Shown here piece after piece: positions 1 to 5,077 of a stretch of 8,174 nt of DNA. The notes under the pieces were generated by a model. That model searched no databases. It saw only the letters and a list, made by a program, of their open reading frames with translations, and had not been told where the DNA came from. How positions within the stretch are numbered: the first letter of the stretch is position 1; every line of letters begins with the position of its first letter. A program made the position numbers and the translations under genes. Source of the stretch: Fidelibacterota bacterium UBA7303 (GTDB lineage Bacteria > Fidelibacterota > Marinisomatia > Marinisomatales > UBA1611); NCBI GenBank assembly GCA_002471805.1, contig DKQR01000180.1, positions 1 through 8,174 on the forward strand, read 5' to 3'.

Positions 1-195
1 AATATCAGAAAATATTTCAATACTTGGTGGGATTTCAGGAGATAGATCCACTAAATCCACCAAGCCCAGTGCAAGATAGAATTTTATAAGGGTATTATTC
101 CAAAATCCACGCGGCGGCTTTGGGTCATTTTGCAAGTTCTGACCTGCGAAGCAAGTGACAAGACTTAAAAAAACCATAAGGAAATATCTATTCAT
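1..195 (-). CDS. N-terminal part of an unrecognised secreted/membrane-anchored protein (partial)
   Basis: The frame opens at ATG 195-193 and stays open for 65 codons to the window edge, so the C-terminus is missing. The first 18 or so residues (MNRYFLMVFLSLVTCFAG) form a typical export signal: one Arg near the N-terminus, then a hydrophobic stretch. The LVTC segment is near a lipobox, but Thr at -1 is unusual, so signal peptidase I cleavage near FAG is equally possible. The mature start is polar and Pro-rich (NDPKPPRGFW), followed by a more hydrophobic stretch (residues about 36-52). I do not recognise the family. No good Shine-Dalgarno is visible upstream. The gene is transcribed away from the oxidoreductase gene at 469, so the two share the intergenic region. 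The signal peptide plus open frame makes a real gene likely; the function is unknown. Confidence 0.55.
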   Translation of the reverse strand, partial: MNRYFLMVFLSLVTCFAGQNLQNDPKPPRGFWNNTLIKFYLALGLVDLVDLSPEIPPSIEIFSDI

Positions 196-221
196 AATTA
201 TTGACTGGGATTCGCACCCCT

Positions 222-407
222 TTAATTCATCAAAAACCGGCAGTTCACAGCTGTGCCCAGGGCAGCAGAACCTAAAACCAATTTATCTGTCTGGCCGATA
301 ATTGCAATCCGGCCTGATTTTTTCCCAAAGGTTGCACAATGATTGGGCAGCATTTGGGCATTACGAAAACTGGAAAGAACAATTATCCAAACGAACTGAT
401 GTTTCAT
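222..407 (-). CDS. Possible 61-aa hypothetical protein
   Basis: An ATG-to-TAA frame of 61 codons lies between two divergent genes. It begins with a short hydrophobic stretch (FVWIIVLSSF) and ends with a Gly/Ala-rich segment (LVLGSAALGTAV). I recognise no family, and no Shine-Dalgarno precedes the ATG. It ends 26 bp before the next minus-strand gene at 195, so it could be the first gene of that transcript. Against it, the opposite strand contains a competing protein-like frame over part of the same bases, so at most one is likely to be real. Low confidence. Confidence 0.2.
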   Translation of the reverse strand: MKHQFVWIIVLSSFRNAQMLPNHCATFGKKSGRIAIIGQTDKLVLGSAALGTAVNCRFLMN

Positions 408-466
408 ACTTTTCCTGGAAAGACGGTAAAAAGTTCAGAAATTCCAGGCACGGAAAAAAGACCTAA
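302..466 (+). pseudogene. Possible C-terminal gene remnant just upstream of the oxidoreductase
   Basis: Between an in-frame TAA at 299-301 and a TAA at 464-466 the plus strand reads as 54 codons with no ATG (only TTG candidates at 302 and 332). The translation from about 338 looks like ordinary soluble protein: NDWAAFGHYENWKEQL, then a basic tail ending RNSRHGKKT. It is rich in Trp, Tyr and Lys and stops two bases before the ATG of the next gene. Upstream, the same frame is broken by the TAA at 299, while another frame is open across about 226-340, as expected for a gene decayed by a frameshift. I cannot name a parent family. It may equally be chance. Confidence 0.2.
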
Positions 467-468
467 TT

Positions 469-1701
469 ATGAATCCTATACGTACCATAATTATTGGAGC
501 GGGCAGTCGCGGTAATACTTACGCCAGTTACAGTAAATCCCATCCGGACGAGATGCAAGTCGTCGCCGTTGCAGAGCCACATTCCGAAAGAAGGCACTCA
601 TTTGCAAAAGAATATAATTTAAATGCAGAACAGTGTTTTTCCTCTTGGGGAAATGCATTTAAACAAGCATCGTTGGCAGATATTGCGATTATTGCCACTC
701 AAGATCAAATGCATGTAGCACCGGCGTTAGCCGCCATCAAAATAGGATATCATGTTCTATTGGAAAAACCAATGGCAACAACAAAGAAAGATTGTAAAAC
801 ACTTTTTACTGCTGCCAAACAATCGGATAAACTGTTTGGTCTTTGCCATGTACTTCGGTACTCATCTCATTATCAAAAAATGAAGGAGATTATCGATTCT
901 GGTTTGATCGGTGAAGTGATTACTATCGAACATTTAGAACCCGTGAATTACTGGCATATGGCTCATTCTTATGTTAGGGGAAATTGGCGACGTCTGGAGG
1001 AATCATCTCCAATGATTTTAGCGAAATCTTGCCATGACTTAGACTTGATTCGGTGGTTTGCAGATTCACCCTGTAAAAATATTTCATCTTTTGGATATCT
1101 CACTCATTTTAAAGAAAATAATGCGCCTGATGGAAGTTCCCACCGTTGTATTTCAGATTGTGCAGTGGAAAAAGAATGCCCTTATTCTGCCTTAAAATTA
1201 TATATGAATATGAATCTCACGGACTGGCCTGTTTCCGTTATTACAAATGACTTGTCCAAAAAAGGACGCGAAAAGGCGCTGTGGGAAGGACCTTATGGTC
1301 GTTGCGTTTATAAAAGTGATAATAATGTAGTGGACCACCAGGTTGTTTCAATGGAATTTCAAAATAAAGTGACTGCTTCCTTTACCATGTCTGCATTTAC
1401 AGACGGTCACCGTAGGACCCGTATCATGGGAACCATGGGCGAAATCATTGGAAATTTTGAAATAATGACGTTGAGTAATTTCAGAAACCAGAAAAAAGAT
1501 GTTGTTTGGGAGAAATACGAAATGGATGAAATGAACCACGGTGGTGGAGATTCCAGATTAATGAAACAATTTTTGAAAGCTGTTATAGAAAATGACTCAA
1601 CTTTATTTATATCTTCTATCGAAGCATCATTGGATAGTCACTTGATGGCCTTTGCTGCGGAAGAAAGCCGACTGGAAACTAAAGTGGTGGAATTGACTTA
1701 A
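469..1701 (+). CDS. Gfo/Idh/MocA-family NAD(P)-dependent oxidoreductase
   Basis: A cytoplasmic dehydrogenase-fold protein of 410 residues, close to the usual 350-420 for this family, whose members oxidise, reduce or otherwise rework sugars and cyclitols with a bound nicotinamide cofactor. The N-terminal Rossmann domain (about 4-125) carries the GAGSRG dinucleotide loop (residues 10-15) and the hallmark EKP (99-101). The C-terminal alpha/beta domain carries AKSCHDLDLIRW (185-196), where His189 is the likely catalytic residue, and NHGGGD (356-361). A conserved-looking cysteine set, C227-x3-C231-x5-C237 followed by PY, is typical of one branch of the family and might bind metal, though this is not shown. 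The substrate cannot be read from sequence. It converges on the GH84 gene, sharing the stop tetranucleotide TTAA, so it is not in that operon; a role in modifying GlcNAc-derived sugar is inferred from proximity only. No strong Shine-Dalgarno; GGAAAAAAG lies about 9 bp upstream of the ATG. Confidence 0.93.
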   Translation: MNPIRTIIIGAGSRGNTYASYSKSHPDEMQVVAVAEPHSERRHSFAKEYNLNAEQCFSSWGNAFKQASLADIAIIATQDQMHVAPALAAIKIGYHVLLEKPMATTKKDCKTLFTAAKQSDKLFGLCHVLRYSSHYQKMKEIIDSGLIGEVITIEHLEPVNYWHMAHSYVRGNWRRLEESSPMILAKSCHDLDLIRWFADSPCKNISSFGYLTHFKENNAPDGSSHRCISDCAVEKECPYSALKLYMNMNLTDWPVSVITNDLSKKGREKALWEGPYGRCVYKSDNNVVDHQVVSMEFQNKVTASFTMSAFTDGHRRTRIMGTMGEIIGNFEIMTLSNFRNQKKDVVWEKYEMDEMNHGGGDSRLMKQFLKAVIENDSTLFISSIEASLDSHLMAFAAEESRLETKVVELT

Positions 1702-2990
1702 TCTGGATGGATTACTTTTTGTAATGCATATATAATCCCCTGGCGTCTGGGAACAATCTCCGGAGATTTGAATTCCCCTTTCCCATTTAATTTCCATTCA
1801 ACCCATTTGGACACATATTCCATTTCCTCCCTTAATTCCCAAAGAGCTAAATAAAAATCATATAAAAGATCACGATTGGATGCTGCCATGAGTTTCATGC
1901 AGAGAGAATTCAAGACGGCTTCCAGTTTTTTAAATGAGTCTAAATGTACGCCCCAATCAGCTGGGTCATGATTCATAAAGCAATGAACAGATTCCACAAG
2001 CTGAATTCCCCTATCGCCCATATGTCCAGGCGAATAAAAGCAGTCACCCAATAATAGAATTTCTTCTTCAATTAATTCATCATTCCCAAAGTACCTCATC
2101 CATTCTTTAGATGAATCAAGAAAAGTTTGACGCGGGTCCCATGATTCAGATACAGCATTGAATACAGCCAAGGTTTTTAAAGGATTGTAATTGGCCCAGA
2201 ATTGGCAATTGGGATTGCTTAATATACCGGCTAGTTCATCTTTTAATTCCAATGAACGTCCTGTATAAGGACCAAAAAAGATTTGACGGATATCATAATC
2301 ATTGGCATGCAAATTATCCCAAATAATGGGTTTTCGTTTTATAATGCGTCGCAATTCTCGAATGGATTCCACCGGAATTTCTTTTGAAACCACTTCTGGT
2401 CCGGTCCAGAAAATATCGATTCCTTTAATTAGCGATTGACCTAATTCATTTAAATATACATTCCCAGGAACGTCATAATCTGCCATGCGCCCGCAATAGA
2501 CTGTAGGACAAAAAACTAACGATGAATTAGATAGATATTCAAACAGTCGATTGGTGACATAGGCTTGTGCTTCCGCAAAAGAAGAGAATTCAATCTGATC
2601 TTGGTTTGATAATTCTGGAGGAATATCATCAAATAAAATGGCAAATTGATTCACACCTATTGATTGAACCTGACCAATCTTTTTTAATAAATAGTCCCAG
2701 TCATTTTCATCTGAATAGGTGATATCTAGTCCGGGCGCAATGGCGTAAATAAACTGCAACTCTTTCTGCCGGCAAGTATCCGCTAATGCCTGCAACTCCT
2801 GCAATGAAGGTACTGGGTACAATTCCCGCCATTTGCTGCGGTGGTATAAATCATCCTTGGGTGCATACATGTATGTGTTCATCCCGTCCCAGTTTTGTAT
2901 CCACTGAAATAACTGATAGCGTTGGTCCACACTCCAGGGTCGACCGTAAAAGCCTTCTAATACACCGCAGGTAAATTCAGAATTTCTCAT
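1698..2990 (-). CDS. GH84 family beta-N-acetylglucosaminidase (O-GlcNAcase-like)
   Basis: Predicted to remove beta-linked GlcNAc by substrate-assisted catalysis through an oxazoline intermediate. The TIM-barrel domain covers about residues 5-285 and follows human O-GlcNAcase (OGA) closely: GVLEGFYGRPW (9-19), YAPKDD (42-47), LFDDIP (119-124) with catalytic pair D121/D122 (human D174/D175), PTVYCG (162-167), WTGPEVVSKEIPVES (195-209), WDNLHANDYD (224-233) and NPNCQFWANY (259-268). By eye, substrate contacts K98, Y219, W278 and D285 of human OGA match K45, Y165, W224 and D231. Residues about 305-430 are helical and match the human stalk domain, including SNRDLLYDFY (371-380). There is no signal peptide, so the enzyme should be cytoplasmic. 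Last gene of the operon: its ATG overlaps the preceding TAA by one base (TAATG) with no Shine-Dalgarno, implying coupled translation. Family assignment is very secure; the physiological substrate is unknown. Confidence 0.96.
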   Translation of the reverse strand: MRNSEFTCGVLEGFYGRPWSVDQRYQLFQWIQNWDGMNTYMYAPKDDLYHRSKWRELYPVPSLQELQALADTCRQKELQFIYAIAPGLDITYSDENDWDYLLKKIGQVQSIGVNQFAILFDDIPPELSNQDQIEFSSFAEAQAYVTNRLFEYLSNSSLVFCPTVYCGRMADYDVPGNVYLNELGQSLIKGIDIFWTGPEVVSKEIPVESIRELRRIIKRKPIIWDNLHANDYDIRQIFFGPYTGRSLELKDELAGILSNPNCQFWANYNPLKTLAVFNAVSESWDPRQTFLDSSKEWMRYFGNDELIEEEILLLGDCFYSPGHMGDRGIQLVESVHCFMNHDPADWGVHLDSFKKLEAVLNSLCMKLMAASNRDLLYDFYLALWELREEMEYVSKWVEWKLNGKGEFKSPEIVPRRQGIIYALQKVIHPD

Positions 2991-3265
2991 TAAAAAACAA
3001 GATAGATTACGACGGTTGTAATCAAAGAAAAAAGCGCATACGGGCGAAGTTTAATCATTTTTCCGCTGGACAGAGACAACGTCACTTCATTTTCCGGTAG
3101 TTTGATGATCCAGTAAATCAATAAAAGGAAATATGCGATAAAAACCCCTTTGGCTACACTCATGGGAATAGCCAGCATCCAGCCGCGCATAACATCACCC
3201 ATGCCACGGAACAGGTTTGCTATGGCGTCGGCCCAAGCTGTAGCTGATAAAAGAATATTATTCAT
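2990..3265 (-). CDS. Small two-helix inner-membrane protein, candidate symporter partner
   Basis: A 91-residue protein with an amphipathic N-terminal region (about 1-34, containing FRGMGDVMRGW), a strong membrane helix at about 36-56 (VFIAYFLLLIYWII), a short polar loop with charged residues (PENEV to KMIKLR), and a second hydrophobic segment at about 74-91 that runs to the C-terminus. I do not recognise the family. It lies between the symporter and hydrolase genes, overlapping the symporter end by 8 bp (ATGAATAA) and touching the hydrolase start in TAATG, so all three are probably made together. Small two-helix proteins are known to be encoded beside other SSS transporters (YjcH with ActP, YhdT with PanF), although those are encoded upstream. 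A subunit or assembly role for the symporter is therefore a reasonable inference, not something the sequence proves. Tight overlaps on both sides support a real gene. Confidence 0.82.
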   Translation of the reverse strand: MNNILLSATAWADAIANLFRGMGDVMRGWMLAIPMSVAKGVFIAYFLLLIYWIIKLPENEVTLSLSSGKMIKLRPYALFSLITTVVIYLVF

Positions 3266-5030
3266 AACGATATACCAATCCTTTCAATTTTGATTCTGGT
3301 TCTGGTGGTGTCATCAAACTCACAATGATAATAATAACAACAGATAATACAAATGACCACCAGGCTACATACAGGAACGGTTCCGATACTTTAAACAGCG
3401 GGACAGATGCATTGCTGTTCACCCACATAAGTGTTCCGGCAAACATGACACCGGACAATAATGAAATAAGAGCCGCCTTCCCTGTAGCCCGTTTCCAAAG
3501 CATCCCCAAGACAATAATGGCCAGACTCGGGCCCTGGAAAAAGGAGAGAATCGTTTGGCTTAAATCATAAATGCTTTCAAACCGTGCAGCGAATTGGGCA
3601 AAGAATATTGCAATCCCAAGCATGGCTGCTGTAATCCATCGACCCACTTCTAAAAGATGTTCATCAGTGGCATCTGGCTTTACAAATTTTTGATAAACAT
3701 CCTTTGTCCAAATAGTCGCACCTGAGTTTAATGCTGAATCCACCGAAGACATGAGTCCGGCCAGGAAGGCAGCGAAGAAAATGCCTAATAATCCTGTGGG
3801 CAGAATGTCTTTCACCAAAGTAGCCATGGCTTTATCCGCATCGGTGATATTCGGATTATGCGCCAGCGCAATAATCCCGGGGATAACCATGGCAAAAGGA
3901 ATGAGAATTTTCAAAATAGAGCCAAACACGTAAGATGCTTTCGCGTCCGCTTCGGATTTTGCACCCAGGGTTCGCTGAACCATATTCTGATTGCCAAACC
4001 AATAAGCATTTGCCAAAACCAATCCAAGTCCAAGGAAAATACCTGACCAGGGATGGGGTGTAGCCGTATCTACAGGTAATACCAATTCAAAATGATTTTC
4101 CGCTCGATCTCCCAATGATTGAATGATGGCAACAAATTCACCAATTCCACCCAGTTTATAAATGCCAAAAAAAAGTACGAATAACGAGCCACCCAGCATA
4201 ACGACACACTGGAGTACATCCGTATAAACTACTGCTTTCAATCCGCCGAATAAGGTGTAAGTCCCAATCAAAATACTCATAATGATAATGGAATACATCA
4301 GTGTCCAGGTTGGTGGACGTGCTTTGTCCATCATGGTTTGTCCCCAATTAGCATTTACTTCATCAACATGAAATAATGATATTGGATTTTTGCTTGTTAC
4401 GCTACCCTTCCATTTTAGATCAACCAACACAAGGTTTGGATCTTTGCTATCAATTACACTTTGAATTGGATCTCCTTCTTGAAGGAAAATGAAATCATGT
4501 GTTTTCCCAGCAGCAGTTGCCACCACTACTTTTTTCCGTACTTCTTGGGATTCGGTTACAACTATGACTTTGGGGTTTAAGTCCAATAGTAAGTTGAACA
4601 TCAGTGCGGTAGCATAAAGTGTGACCCCCAATCCAAAGGCTGTAACCACACCCCAGATGACAGCTGAAATCGTTCGTACGCTATCATTGTATCGTGCCCC
4701 CAGCCATTCCGGGATAGTGCTTACCTTTGACCGCCAGAACATGGGTATAAATAAAAATGCACCTACAACCATGACCGGTACACTTCCCAACCAATCATAA
4801 TTTCCCAGGACAATACCGTATAAATAGGCCGCGCCTGCAATACCGACCATGTCCGTTGCACCAATATCTGTCACCACTAAAGACATTCCGATAGCCCACC
4901 AGGGCAGCGACCTTCCTGCAAGAAAATAATCCTGCCCGGATTTCATCTTACGACCGATGTATATCCCCAGTAGCACCGTTCCGATCAAATAAAAAATGAT
5001 AATAAAGTAATCAATACCGCCTAAAACCAT
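3258..5030 (-). CDS. SSS-family sodium:solute symporter with an extra periplasmic domain
   Basis: An inner-membrane sodium-coupled transporter of the SGLT/SSS family (LeuT fold). After a first helix (about 8-28) come family signatures: the cytoplasmic DYFLAGRSLPWWAIG (34-48), an unwound first core helix with DIGATDMVGIAG (55-66), TIPEWLGARY (105-114), GGLKAVVYTDVLQ (262-274), YWFGNQNMVQRTLGAK (343-358) and AGLMSSVDSALNSGATIWT (424-442). The last contains the Ser pair that helps form the sodium site in vSGLT. Length 590 exceeds the common 480-550 because residues about 151-242 form a polar, strand-rich insertion between two helices; by the family topology it faces the periplasm. The last helix is at about 553-573, followed by a short charged tail. 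Substrate unknown; the adjacent GH84 gene suggests a GlcNAc-containing solute. It follows the receptor gene after 47 bp with no visible terminator. The start at 5030 has only a weak purine-rich stretch (GAAAG) upstream. Confidence 0.95.
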   Translation of the reverse strand: MVLGGIDYFIIIFYLIGTVLLGIYIGRKMKSGQDYFLAGRSLPWWAIGMSLVVTDIGATDMVGIAGAAYLYGIVLGNYDWLGSVPVMVVGAFLFIPMFWRSKVSTIPEWLGARYNDSVRTISAVIWGVVTAFGLGVTLYATALMFNLLLDLNPKVIVVTESQEVRKKVVVATAAGKTHDFIFLQEGDPIQSVIDSKDPNLVLVDLKWKGSVTSKNPISLFHVDEVNANWGQTMMDKARPPTWTLMYSIIIMSILIGTYTLFGGLKAVVYTDVLQCVVMLGGSLFVLFFGIYKLGGIGEFVAIIQSLGDRAENHFELVLPVDTATPHPWSGIFLGLGLVLANAYWFGNQNMVQRTLGAKSEADAKASYVFGSILKILIPFAMVIPGIIALAHNPNITDADKAMATLVKDILPTGLLGIFFAAFLAGLMSSVDSALNSGATIWTKDVYQKFVKPDATDEHLLEVGRWITAAMLGIAIFFAQFAARFESIYDLSQTILSFFQGPSLAIIVLGMLWKRATGKAALISLLSGVMFAGTLMWVNSNASVPLFKVSEPFLYVAWWSFVLSVVIIIIVSLMTPPEPESKLKGLVYRYE

Positions 5031-5077
5031 GATTTATCTTTCGTAATTGAGTTAATAAAATGAGCCTGTAAAACTAA

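Larger units (their letters stand above)
196..468. other. Divergent intergenic region with interrupted protein-like frames
   Basis: This 273-bp stretch separates the minus-strand gene ending its 5' side at 195 from the oxidoreductase start at 469, so promoters for both should lie here. I see no convincing -35/-10 pair. Protein-like reading occurs on both strands: a minus-strand frame at 222-407 and a plus-strand frame at 302-466, with another plus-strand stretch open in a different frame at about 226-340. Such shifting frames fit a decayed gene, but chance is not excluded. Near 207-220 the minus strand reads GGGGTGCGAATCCC, which resembles a tRNA T-arm or part of a cobalamin riboswitch, but the rest of either structure is absent. 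Confidence 0.4.

Noticed and set aside
181..300. tRNA or cobalamin riboswitch on the minus strand, suggested by GGGGTGCGAATCCC near 207-220
   Set aside because: No acceptor or anticodon stem can be drawn for a tRNA, and the conserved GCCACTG-type core and closing helices of a cobalamin riboswitch are missing. The downstream gene starts only about 12 bases after the motif.
3325..4046. Open frames on the plus strand opposite the symporter gene
   Set aside because: They are antisense shadows of a clear SSS-family gene, with no signals of their own and no recognisable domains.
5031..5077. Terminator between the receptor and symporter genes
   Set aside because: The 47-bp gap shows no GC-rich hairpin followed by a T-run, so readthrough into the symporter gene is more likely.
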